Assembly: GCA_012932865.1 (NCBI GenBank)
Contig: SAXG01000021.1
Location: forward strand, 496,001-560,000
Length of the DNA: 64,000 nt
Direction of reading: 5' to 3'
DNA from: Amylostereum areolatum
Lineage: Eukaryota; Basidiomycota; Agaricomycetes; Russulales; Stereaceae
The translations under genes were made by a program, and so were the position numbers. Of this stretch, positions 44,640-55,400 are shown one piece after another. The notes under the pieces are model-generated. The model did no database searches and was not told the origin of the DNA. It worked only from the letters and a program-made list of their open reading frames with translations. Position 1 is the stretch's first letter, and each line of letters starts with the position of its first letter.

Positions 44640-47600
44640 TTAATATACCGTGATGTAGGTGTGTCGATCGGTAAACGAGTTGACGAAGAATGAGTCGCAA
44701 AGGTCAAGGACCGTATCGGTTGTCCATTCGTGGGGGGCAACGGGCCCAAACTTGGGAATGAGAGCCACACTGCGACGTATGACCTCTACCGGGATGATCG
44801 CAGCTTCGCGCTTCCCCGAGTGGATTGTGCGATGGATGGGATACATGAGGTGGTTATCAGCAGCGGTGGGACCGAAGGGCGTGAACCACTCAACGTACAC
44901 GAGGTGAGACGGAGGAACGATGTGCGGAGCAAAACACGACTTGCGTGCCTTCTTGGACAACACAAAGACAAGTCGAACTTGCGCAACACGATATTCTATA
45001 TAAAAAGGAATTTGAGTGTACAGTGCTTGTATTATGCAAAAGATGATACACACCTTGGACACCTTCGATACCAGCTGCGTCTCCTGCGCTTAGATTCACC
45101 AACACTGTGTCAAATCGTCCAGCACGAGGCCGTGCGAGCGAATCCGTGTATGCAGGCCGAACGTGGATGGCGTCCATGGTTTCGGGCATATTGTCGAGAC
45201 CCTGCGTGTCTGGATGCCAGAACTTGATCTTGTGAAAGGCCGCAATGGTGCGGAAGGGGAGGGAGAGGTGAGTAGCGAGATATGTGACTTGCGCGGAAGA
45301 AAGGTCCGGGTTATTGGTCTTGACGATGAAGCGAGACAGGAGGATCTTCAGCTCAGTTGCACCATAGCGTGCGGAAGCCTGCTCGAACGACACGGACTCA
45401 ACGCTGGGGTACCGCGTGATGTGAAGCCGTAGGCGACGGGGGATACGGTCGGACGTGACATTCAGGAGGGATGGACGTCCCGCCAGCCTCCATTGAATAA
45501 ATCCTTCGTGGCGGAGTATCTTCTCGCGTCTTGAAAGCCATGCCGTCATCTGCGGATATTCGTCCTTGTGGTTTGTCGCGCGGTACGCATCCTTGGCGAA
45601 ATCGATGTGGAGGCGTTCTGTGGCCTCCGTGCTATAATTGTCCGTGGTGCCAAACTCCTCAATCGATGGAATATAGTGGTACAGGGAATGTAACTTCGGA
45701 AGTTCAAAGTCTACACGAACTCCGATTTCGACGAATATAGACTTGCTGAAATGGAACCTTTTGAGGGCGTCCTTTAAGTACCCGAGAGTTGTCGAGGTGT
45801 GGGACAGGTACTGTGCAAGGTAGGCGAAGTCGAGGAGGGCTCGGAGGGCTCGGACAAGGCGAACCGGAGAGCGGCCTTCCGGAAGTCGTAGGTCAATCAC
45901 AACCCTGAGCAGGACGCGACAGATGTCCTTGTGCTCCTCGCCCGACACACGCGAGAGGATTGAGATACCCTGCGAGAAGTGCCGGAGGTTGTGGTTCGGA
46001 GGCAGGCGCGCAAACCGTGCATCTACCTCGGCCTCACCGAACACCTCCTTGATCCACTCGATGATATGCTTGAGCATGCCTTGATAGAGCTGATGGAGAA
46101 CGTCGGGGGTGATGGCTAGGAAAGGGTCCGCATAGGGAAGATCTTCCCAGAAGGGGTGAGCGACAGGCTTCATGTCGACGGCCTCGCAAGCATGGATGAA
46201 TTCCTCCGGCCCTCGATCGTACGAAGACAGGGCATCGTAGATATCCGAAAGGTCGTGCTGCTCAGGTTCAAAGAGGTTCCCAAGTTCGCCCTTGCGAAGG
46301 ATGCACTTTTTCGGGCAGTCTCCTTGCTTGCAACATGCAACGAGGCACTGCTCGGGATAGTCGCCTATAAACACAGCAAAAATTGGGTGGTAGCGGCGCA
46401 CAACACCATCACCGCTAGCCAGTAGGACGCCGTTGCGGCCAGCTTTCTTGATAGGGTGAAGAATGACTCGGAGAGCGGCGTGGAAGAGGTTGGACAAGGC
46501 GAGACGACGCGTTTGCATATCCTTGATATGAGAGAGGTGAGTTGTAGGGAGATATCCAAGGAGGATCTGAGCGTGTCGAGATGGCTTGCGACAAATCCCC
46601 TTGGGGATATTGCCAATGGTAAGATAGATAGGATATGCCGACCGATTTCGAAAGAGGGTGAGTTGAGTTTTGTCGGAGGAGATGATGATGGGGATAATGG
46701 TGGCACCTGGTTTGTCGCCTTCGAGCTTGATCTGCAAAATGTTCAGACCTACGCTGGTGCATCACAACGAGCGAGCGCACCTGTGTTCGCCACCACCACT
46801 TGCCCGTATGCATCTCGTTGTACATGGGAATTGTCTCATCCGCGTCCGCGTAGTGTCGTTCGGGAGCGAATGTGAGATGCTCGGCAAAGTTAGGGTCCCC
46901 ATACAATGACTTGATGCACTCCATAGCATCCCTGTAATAGATGTCGAATGAACGTCCATCCACAATGATTTCGCCGCGCTTGAATTCGGGTCATCCACCA
47001 GGCAACCGCTCATCGACCATCGTATTAAGCTCCTTTGCCGTCTTGAAAGATAGGCCGAGGAGCTCACGTAGCTACACTTGATCGTCAGCGGCGAGAAAAA
47101 CTGTCAGAGTGCGCAAACTTACCCCTTCGATGCTCAAAAGTTCGGACAGTGCCGTCGACGACGGTCCACGAAGCTTGGCCCATCGCGCCATTTCCCATTC
47201 CATCTTAGATGCGAAAGGGTACCATGCGAACCCATCCCCAATCTCCGTCGCCCCGGGCCCATGAAGCAATTCCTCGCACTTGTTGTGTGCTTCCTTCACA
47301 TCTTTTCCGCATACTTCTCCTGCTCTCCCTCCGAAGTGAACGATCTTAGGATCGCACCACAGATGTTCGTCGTTGACTCCGGCATGCGCGTCTTCGTCAG
47401 GGACCTCTTCCATGGTGACTGGAGGACGTTGTGGGGGTGGTGGAGGCTCGGAGAACTCTGTCGGAAGAGCCATTGTCTCTAATTCGTCGTCGGAATCGCC
47501 ATCGAGAGGGAAAGGGGCTGTATGGTCCCCTGCATCTCTGGTGTTGTTATCCTCGTCGTCCCACGGAAAATCTTGTGCGGTGTAATCGTCGCCAAAGTAG

Positions 47601-47896
47601 TCGCCAAGAAAAACATTTTGTGGGATTTCTACCATGGCTGGAGCGTCAGACATAATAGTATTGTCACCGCTGAAACCCACATTTGGCAGCTCCGCCGCCT
47701 GGGGTATCAGACCTGAGCCAGAGGTGACCGCAGCATGGTCACTGTCAGTCTGTGCAAAATTGAGTGAGGCCTGGCGATATGTGAGACACCGTTTGTTCTT
47801 TGTTTTGCCAAGATGGAGGGATAGGCCAGTAAATGAGAACGATTTTTGACAGCCGTGACAGAGAAAGTGAGGGCCGTTGGAGTTGGAGGAAGGCAT
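44640..47896 (-). pseudogene. Plavaka-type transposase with a premature stop
   Basis: Four exons (47896-47123, 47071-46781, 46731-45054, 44995-44640) add to 1033 codons with all phases matching. The N-terminus has a zinc-finger-like C13-C16-H28-C37 pattern (CHGCQKSFSFTGLSLHLGK). The core carries typical blocks: YADADETIPMYNEMHTGKWW, ATIIPIIISSDKTQLTLFRN, SAYPIYLTIGNIPK, PDVLHQLYQGMLKHIIEWI and TEATERLHIDFAKDAYRATN. These match my memory of the Plavaka family, DNA transposases expanded in mushroom genomes. Codon 285 (46993-46991) is TGA where CGA (Arg) is expected. Outside this stop the frame is intact, so inactivation is recent. No terminal inverted repeats were found by eye. Confidence 0.85.
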
Positions 47897-48195
47897 GGGT
47901 GCGGCGTGCGAGATACAGAAAGGTTCGTAGGTGCGGTCAGGGTGCGGTAGAACAGTGTGCATAGCATCCGTAGACTCGCCCAGGATGGCTGGCTTCGGCC
48001 CCAATTTGGGATCCGATTCGGCGGATGGGCTGTTCTCGAAATTGCGCCACGCACAAGCCCTGCACGAGCCTGCACGGACGGACCATGGCCAGACTGTGCG
48101 TCGAGACTGGGTGCAGACATTATAAAGCTCACCTGCGCCATCCTCTATCCCACTCATCATCTACCCTCTATCGTTCATCCCTTTACTCTTTCGAT
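47897..48195. promoter_or_regulatory. shared promoter of the divergent transposase/DUF6532 pair
   Basis: Roughly 300 bp between the two starts. A plus-strand TATAAAG box lies at 48121-48127, about 75 bp before the expected start of the plus-strand gene. Co-regulation is an inference from the layout. Confidence 0.5.
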
Positions 48196-48761
48196 ACGGC
48201 GACAACCAACTCCCACGCAAAGAACACCACGAAGGCGCAAGCGAAGGCCAGAAAGAAAGCCAGAGATGTTGTGAACACGGACCCCGCTGCAAAGAAGAAA
48301 GGCCGGCGAGCTCAAGCAACAACCTCTGGTATGTGGTCTTGCCTTTTCTCTTCCCTCTGACATTATATGGGGTTCTCTTCAGCCGCAGCCGCTCTCCCTT
48401 CCACTCTGACAACAACTGCATTAGCTCAACCATCCCGTCCATCACGCAAAGCGAAGCAGACCGCCTTGGAAGCACGAAGTAAGTGACACTTTTTTATAGT
48501 GCTGTTATTACAGTACTTACTTTGTGACATGTAGGTTGGCTAGGCAACGCCCCAGCAGGCCGCAAGCGTCGCGGATCCAACGATGCACCCCCACCCCCAC
48601 CCCCACCCGCCCCAAAGAAACATCGTACTGGTGCGTTGTTTTTCATGAGCATTTCCAGTGATGTATTGATCACAACGTAGCGCTTGCTACCTTTGATCCT
48701 AAAGACGATGCAGTGCCTACCACTTCGTCCTTGATGGACGTCGACACGACAGAGATGCAAG
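48196..48761 (+). pseudogene. DUF6532-like gene, 5' exons (start codon lost, split by E3)
   Basis: Exons 48196-48328, 48383-48478, 48535-48630 and 48681-48761. They encode a basic, disordered N-terminus (TTNSHAKNTTKAQAKARKKA, Pro run near 48590, KKHRTALATFDPKDD). No ATG lies in frame downstream of the TATA box at 48121; the expected first codon reads ACG at 48196 in an ATG-like context (ACGGCGACAACC), so start loss by T-to-C is inferred. The last exon ends exactly at the E3 target site, with the donor GT immediately after. The remaining exons are at 59125-60894. Confidence 0.6.
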
Positions 48762-48762
48762 G

Positions 48763-49329
48763 TGTTAAGGACGGTCCTTATCACGTGACAAGCGGCTCAG
48801 GCTACAGTACTCTTACGTGTGAGAGGTGGGATCAGGTGATCCAGACGTCTCGGTTGCGCGAAGGTTAGAGTCGATAAGCGAAGCAGTAAGTATTCACGGA
48901 ATACTTAGGCGAGCTTTCGACTTTAGTTTGGATTCTCTTTAGTAGACTTAAGAGGAGGTTCTTTAGTTAGAACAGTCCTGTATTTACAAAGAGAACGAGC
49001 TGGGGAATGGCTCGTTTGATGAGCCTCCTTTTATAAGGAAGGAGGTCGAGTAAATATATGTACACTGAGTGACGGTCGCATCAAGTATCTACGGGGATGA
49101 GACTGTGGCACCTTCGCGGCTATGTCGTTGAGACGGCGACGATCTGTGGCACTGTCGTCGGGACGGTGACGATCTGTGGCACTGTCATCGGGACGGTGAC
49201 GATCTGTGGCACTGTCGTCGTCGCGTTGTTGAGACAGTTACGAACTGGGGCACAGTCGTAATCCGTCGTTCAGTGACGTCCTTCCTAGTAGGGAAATGGA
49301 AAATGAAGTACCTTGGGCAAGTTGTAACA
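48763..49329 (-). repeat. E3 3' LTR
   Basis: 567 bp; in the minus sense begins TGTTACAACTTG and ends CCTTAACA. Contains about three copies of a 27-28 bp tandem repeat around GACGATCTGTGGCACTGTCG. Confidence 0.95.
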
Positions 49330-49562
49330 CTATCCCCCTCTCTAGAATCTACGTCCCGTAGATTCCTGAATCGAAGTGGTTCCAGAGGGATGTCTTGAAC
49401 GTGTTGTCGATCGTTCGCTCTTCGCCATTGGAGAAGGAATATGGTTGATGCGAAGAAGGTGAGGATCGTAAGTCCTACGATGATGCTGACTACGGCGATG
49501 AGCCAGCGAGGAGTGGGCGTATTGAGAATTGTTAGATCGGGTGATTGTGTTGATTGCATCAT
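49185..49562 (-). CDS. E3 small single-pass membrane protein (env position)
   Basis: 125 residues from the ATG at 49562. A strongly hydrophobic segment (LIAVVSIIVGLTILTFFAST, continuing to about residue 46) is followed by a basic, Arg-rich region. The last third is read through the polypurine tract into the 3' LTR. There is no cleavable signal peptide pattern; the N-terminal 18 residues are polar, suggesting a signal-anchor topology. It lies where env genes sit in retroviruses, but it is far too small and I see no resemblance to a known envelope protein. Role unknown. Confidence 0.5.
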   Translation of the reverse strand: MMQSTQSPDLTILNTPTPRWLIAVVSIIVGLTILTFFASTIFLLQWRRANDRQHVQDIPLEPLRFRNLRDVDSREGDSVTTCPRYFIFHFPTRKDVTERRITTVPQFVTVSTTRRRQCHRSSPSR

Positions 49563-49634
49563 GCTTCTGGGTTTGTCGTTTTCTGATGTTCACTCTTTAT
49601 ATCCTTGCCCGGACCTCAACGATAGAATTCTATT

Positions 49635-50018
49635 CTATCGCTTTAGCAACACCTCTACTACTTTCAAGTCCTCTCCATCTATCGTAGTAGCCCCTAACCG
49701 ATGCCCTATCCTCGCCGTCGTCGCGTGATCCGGACTCTTGAACCGAGGTCCGCGCTTTCGGAAGAGTCCCTTGATACCGCATCTTCCCTTCGACTCCTGC
49801 ATAGCTTCTTCGTCTAAGCTTCTCGGCCTCTTCATGGCGCGAGCGACGTCCGGACGGCTTAGGAGTTCCGTGACTCTCTTGAGATGACGAAGGAGTTCTT
49901 CGTCTTGTGGGTCGGGCGTGGGAGTGCGCGAGAGGACGGGCGAGGGAGGAGGGGTGGTAGGCGGAGTGGAGTCGACGGTAGAGAGGTTGCGCGAAGAGGA
50001 GGTGAGGGTAGAAGACAT
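49635..50018 (-). CDS. E3 accessory ORF, 127 residues
   Basis: ATG at 50018. Thr/Pro/Ser-rich N-terminus (MSSTLTSSSRNLSTVDSTPP), a short helix (EELLRHLKRVTELLSRPDVA) and a basic segment (KGLFRKRGPRFKSPDHATTA). Lies between the zinc-knuckle gene and the membrane protein gene on the sense strand of the element. No homolog is recognised. Confidence 0.45.
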   Translation of the reverse strand: MSSTLTSSSRNLSTVDSTPPTTPPPSPVLSRTPTPDPQDEELLRHLKRVTELLSRPDVARAMKRPRSLDEEAMQESKGRCGIKGLFRKRGPRFKSPDHATTARIGHRLGATTIDGEDLKVVEVLLKR

Positions 50019-50099
50019 TTTGGTAGTTTTGGGTGGTGCGAGTGGGTTTTGTTAGACGATGTCTGAGGATGTCGTTGTCGCTGTGGCTTTCCTTTTATC

Positions 50100-50147
50100 C
50101 TTACGATGTGGAGAGGCAATGATGTAATCATTGCCTTCAATCGTAAG
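50100..50147. repeat. compound palindrome between E3 accessory genes
   Basis: Nested inverted repeat: outer arms CTTACGAT/ATCGTAAG and inner arms GGCAATGAT/ATCATTGCC around a three-base GTA centre (inner part 50115-50135). It would form a strong hairpin in the element RNA just upstream of the 127-residue ORF. Confidence 0.7.
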
Positions 50148-50414
50148 CAGGGGTTCGTACATAATAAAATCAGTCGTAAGTAAGCGACGTGTCCAGCGCG
50201 CCGTAGGGTGAATACCAAGTGTTTCGCCTTCCTCGTAGCGATAGAAACCGGTACAGTAGAGAAGTCCGAGGAGAATATGCGTACGAATGAGGGCGCAGTC
50301 CGTGATCAGTCCGAGAAGTGTCGTAAGCGATAAAGGTAAAGGCGTGATGATGATGACGATGAGAGAAAGGAGAAAGTCCGAGTGCGTGTGATGGGTAAAA
50401 GTTCGTCCGTGCGC

Positions 50415-52353
50415 TTACCAGGGTTCCGGCCAGTGATCCTTCGACTCCTCAGCTTCCTGCAGGTTCCAATCTTCTTCTTTCCAGAAGAGATCGTTGACGC
50501 GCCAGGAGTGATTGAAGTGTGAGGGGGGTTCTCGCTGAGTGCGGAGCATCGCGTCCTCCCAGTACAGCCACTGCTCAGTGGCGTGTTGGGCGGCTTCGTG
50601 TGTCAGGTTCTCACGTCGCGTGAGGAATCCCAGAAGCTGCCTGTGGGCGCGGGCGGTAGCGTCGGTACGTCGGAGGTGGGGGTGGGACATCAGTGTTCCT
50701 GGACCGTAACTGATATCCAGACGGCTCGGGTGAGGGCGAGGAAGAGGAGTCTGTGGTCGGAGGGGATAGCAGGACCGAGATCGGGGGAAGTGAGGGGGAG
50801 CGTCCTTGCGACGGGGACAATCTCGGCGGAGATGGCCTCGCTTGCCGCATTTCCAGCAGCGTTTCCGCGGCTTCGAGGGAATTGCGTCCCACTTCTCTTG
50901 CGTCCACGTGGTCGGCTCGTTGCTCCACTGGTCCGAGGGATTCTCGGCCGTTTCTTCCGCCTTGTCCGCCGAACTGTCCAATTCGTCCGCTGAACTGTCC
51001 GACTCGTCCGTTAGGTTGAGTTCCTGTCTCCGGCGAGCGCGGTCTTCCATCATCCGATCGACTATCTTCTGGAGCTCCTTGAAGTTCTTCCTCACCCGAT
51101 GCATCGGGGAGTCTGAGCTCTCTGATTCGCTTGAACGGTCTTCCATCGGGGTCGACAGAATCATGTTTACGTCGCTGTGCGGTGACTCAGGGATCTTGGG
51201 TGACGGGATCTCGAGCGTGGTCGGGGTGCGGACGTAGGAATGAGGGATAGGGGGCGGGGCCTCCGTGCCACGGCATGGGAGCATCGCCAGCAGATAGTGG
51301 GAATGGAGTTGGCGGTCTAGGCACGGCGGGCAGCCGAGAAGATGTCCTAGGTACCGGTCGCGGACTGCTGGTCTGTCGTCCGGTCGGTTGTCCGAGCTCT
51401 GGAAGGACCAGGGGCTGTCCCGATAGCTCTCCTGGCAGGGGCTGTCTGAACAGCTCTCCGGGTACTCCGTTTCGAGCGACAGGAGGTCGGATGGGGTTAA
51501 TGTGGGTGAGGCCGGGGACGGGTATGGATCCCGGCGGGGTGGGAGCGGTGACGGGTCGTGGAGGGGCGTTAGGAAGGAACGGGGGTCTGGCGAGGGCGGA
51601 CGCGATGGGATCGGGTCGAACAGTATAGCCCGGGGAGATGTGATGTCCATGGAATATGAGGTCGATGTCGGGGCCGTCGCGTGACGACATATGGGGAACT
51701 CCGGTAGTTTCCATTCGTCTGCGGAGGATTTCTCCTTCGTAGGCGGCGCGGAAGGTGTGTCTTTCCCAGTTGAGCCAGTTGACTCTGTGTCCGACTTCAG
51801 TAAGGAATCTCCGGAGCTCTGCGACGTTGAGTACAGCCGCTGCGCTAGCTTCCGGAATCGTCGAAGAAGCTTGACCTCTCGCTCCTCCATCTCGGTCGAG
51901 AGCGTCAGGTACCTCGAGTCTAGCTGGCGGAGTTCTCCGTCGAGCATCTTGACGTGGTTCTTCAGGATGTCCTGGACGTCGGCCGACTCCCTCCTGAGGT
52001 CGTCGATCCGCTGTCTGGCCTGCTCGAGTGCTACTCCGGCTATCATGCGGGCTATCTGACTCTCGAGTATCGGGGAATCGGGCGTTGGGACTTCCGCTGC
52101 TCCGGGCCACGGGGATTGCATTAGCACCTGTGAGGAATCCGGGTGCTTCAGTTAGGGTTCTTCTGTGTGCTTCTAAGCGGCTTACCCCTTGCTCTTCCGT
52201 CTGTTCTTCCGTCTGGTCCTGACCTAGACGGAGAAGGTACTGACTTAATTGCAAGGATTGCTGTCGATCGAGCGATGAAGCAGTCTCCGCAGAGGGCGCG
52301 TTCCTGTTGAGAGTGGTGTACTCGGTTGCAGACGAGGCGGAGGTGGTCGACAT
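50415..52353 (-). CDS. E3 zinc-knuckle protein encoded after pol, with an intron
   Basis: Two exons, 52353-52186 and 52127-50415, split by a 58 bp intron with GTAAGC donor, CTAAC branch site and CTCACAG acceptor; phases match and the product is 626 residues. A Gln/Ser-rich N-terminus is followed by a coiled coil (about residues 75-155, e.g. EQARQRIDDLRRESADVQDI), a long Pro/Ser-rich linker, an acidic stretch (DESDSSADELDSSADKAEET), one CCHC zinc knuckle CWKCGKRGHLRRDC near residue 475, and a C-terminal Trp-rich helix. It resembles a second Gag-like nucleic-acid-binding protein. An alternative start at 52414 in another frame is possible. The intron implies a spliced subgenomic mRNA. Confidence 0.6.
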
Positions 52354-52450
52354 TGCTGGGTGATACGATTGGATTGGTGGAGGAAGTGTTGGCTGCGTTT
52401 GGGGTGGTGGACATTGGTGATCTGTCTTGTTGAACCCGTAGGGTTTTTAT

Positions 52451-52459
52451 CCCCCCCTT
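52451..52459 (-). other. second polypurine tract just after E3 pol
   Basis: AAGGGGGGG on the sense strand, about 40 bp past the pol stop, followed by ATAAAAACCC. It resembles the 3' polypurine tract of E1 (AAAGGGGGGG) and may mark the ancestral 3' end or act as a central tract. Confidence 0.4.
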
Positions 52460-52496
52460 GTTGGCAGTGCATTCGCCTGAATGCCGTTGAGTCTCA

Positions 52497-55400
52497 CTAA
52501 TGTCTTACTTTCGTCTTGCGTTTCTTTCGTCTCGTTGGTCTTTGTTCTTGCTGTGTTGCGTCGGTTTCGTCACGATCAGTGGCTTCTGTGTTGGTATCTC
52601 TGATTGGCTGTGGTGGCAACTTCGGTGCCTTGGGGTTATTTCGATGGAACTCTGCGATCGCATCTTTTGATCCTTCGAGATTAGATGCTGGTTCCCATGT
52701 GTTACCGGAGTCGGGGTATCCTTTCCATTTTACGAAGTAATGTAACGGTTCTGAATATTGTTTGTCTAATTTTGAGGCTATTATTGTTTCTAGTTCGTAG
52801 AGTTCTTCATTGTTTACTAGTTCCGGAGGTGGTCTTTCGTAAGCTTCGCCATATTGTTCTGTCTCTTTGAACGGAATCAACAATGCTGCGTGGAATACCG
52901 GGTGTATTTTCCACTTCGTCGGTAGTTCTAGGCGATAGGTTACTGGTCCTATAACTTTTTCAATTTTGAACGGGCCGAATCGTTTTGGTGCTAGTTTGGT
53001 TTTTGGGTATACCGTGTTAAGGTTTTTTCCGTCTAACCATACTTGGTCACCTTGTTTGAGTTGATCTCTTAGCGTGAAGGTTTGGTCATGCTGCATCTTC
53101 ATCAATTTAGCCGCTATTTCTAGGCTTGCCTCTGCGTTGTCCCACGCATTCTTAAAGTTCTTTATTCTTTCTTCGGCCGTTGGTATCCGTGGATCAGTTG
53201 GTATTGCCGGGTTAAAAACCGGTTGATACCCGTGTAGGAGTTCAAATGGGGAAGTTTTTGTAGCTGAATGTTGCCTTATATTGTGCGCGAATTCTGCTTT
53301 CGGTAAGAGTTTTGCCCAATTCGTTTGATCTCCGTTGCAAAATGCTCGAAGATATTGTTCTAGTTCTTGATTCACTCTTTCTGTCTCGCCATCTGTTTGG
53401 GGATGATACGCTGTACTGAGCGACGAGATAATTCCAAGGCTTTCGCAAATGGATTGGAATACTTTGGACGCGAATTGAGGGCCTCTATCGGATATCATTC
53501 TTTTCCATAGTCCAAACCGTCTGTATACATTGTCGATCAGAAGATCAGCTGTTTCTTCTGCATTGATCGTCTTAAGGCACGGTGTGAATACTGCGGTTTT
53601 GGTGAACCTGTCAACGACTACATTGATCGAATCAAATCCGTTGGATATCGGAAGATCTGTGATGAAATCTGATGTGATCGTTTCCCATGGTCGTTCTGGT
53701 ATTTCCGTAGGTTGTAATGGGTGTTTTGCCGGATGCGTGACATTCTTCGTTGATTGACATACGGGGCATCCTTGAACATAGCCTTTTACGAAGGAAATCA
53801 TCTTTGGCCACCAAAAGTTTCTTTGTACCAGCTCCAGAGTTTTCATTTCGCCCGGATGTCCAATCGTTTCCAGATCATGATGCGATTTTAGGATCATGCG
53901 TCGAAGTTCGAGATTCTGTGGCACATAGATCTTTCCTTTTCTGATGATCAGATCGTTCTCGAAGTTCCAATCTTCGATTCCTTTTGCGAGGGTGCGTGGT
54001 CCCGATCTTTTGATCGTATCTAACGCCGTCCAAACTTCATCATCTAGGTGTGAGAAGTTTCTTAGTTCTTTGAGAAGTTCTTTGTCTCCGACTGCTTCGA
54101 CTGTTCCCCTTCCGGTGGCTCTAGCCCTGAAAACCGAAGGGTGGAGCAGGATGCGGTCGTCGTTGTCTGGAATGTCTTCCTTATGATCTGGTCTTCTAGA
54201 AAGTCCATCTGCTTTGTTTGTACTTCCTGGTTTGTGTACCAAGGTGTAGTCGAAACGGGACAGGTACAGGCTCCATCGTGCTTGTCGTCGATTGAGTTTC
54301 TGAGCTGTTGTGAAATATTCTAGATTTTTATGATCTGTCCAGATTTCGACTTTGTGATTCGCTCCTTCTAGATAGTGTCGCCAGTGTTCTAAGGCTTTCA
54401 CTACTCCTAAGAGTTCTTTGTCGTATATCTCGTAATTCTGTTCCGCAGGAGACAGTGATTTGGATAGGTACGCGACCGGATGCCATCTTTCGATCTCATC
54501 TGGCTGCGATAGGATAGCTCCGTACGCAAAATCGGAGGCGTCACTCTCTATGTGGAATGGTTTGTTTTCATCGGGCATGATTAGGATTGGGGACGATGTG
54601 AATTCTCGTTTCAGTCTTTCGAAGGTACGTTCACATTCGGCCGTCCAGTTCCATTCGTGGTCTTTTTTTGTGAGCTGGAATAGGGGTCTGGCGATCTTAG
54701 AATAGTCTTTGATGAAGCGTCGATAGAAATTTCCAAATCCGAGGAATGATTGGACTTCTTTTACTTTCCTCGGTGTGGGCCATTCGGCTAGCCCTTGGAC
54801 TTTGATCGGGTCCATCTGTACCTTGTTGTGCGTGATTATCACACCTAAGTATTCGATCGATGGTTGTTCGAAGAAGCACTTCTCTGGTTTCAGGAATAGA
54901 TCGTTCCGTTCTAGAAGTTGGAGGGCTTCTTTCATCAGTTTCCTATGTTCGTCGAGTGTTTCTGTAAATATCAATATGTCATCCATATAGACCACTACTT
55001 TTCCTGTGTCTATTAATTCTTTGAACAGTGCGTTCATCATTGCTTGGAATGTTGCGGGTGAGTTGGTTAGTCCGAAGAACATTACCATTGGTTCGAAAAG
55101 GCCTCTGTTTGTTTTGAACGCAGCTTTCCATTGGTCTCCTTCTTTGATCCGAACATTGTTGTATCCCCATCGGAGATCGAGCTTTGAGAAGATCTTAGCG
55201 CCTTTTAATTTGTCGATGAGATCTGAGATGAGCGGTATTGGGTATTCATTTTTGACCGTGATCGAGTTAAGATAGCGATAGTCCTGTACTGGTCGAAGAG
55301 ATCCGTCTTTCTTCTTGATAAAGAAGAAGGGCGATGATATCTCTGATTTTGATTCTCGGATGTACCCTTTTCGTAGATGTTCATCTATGAATGTGTCCAG

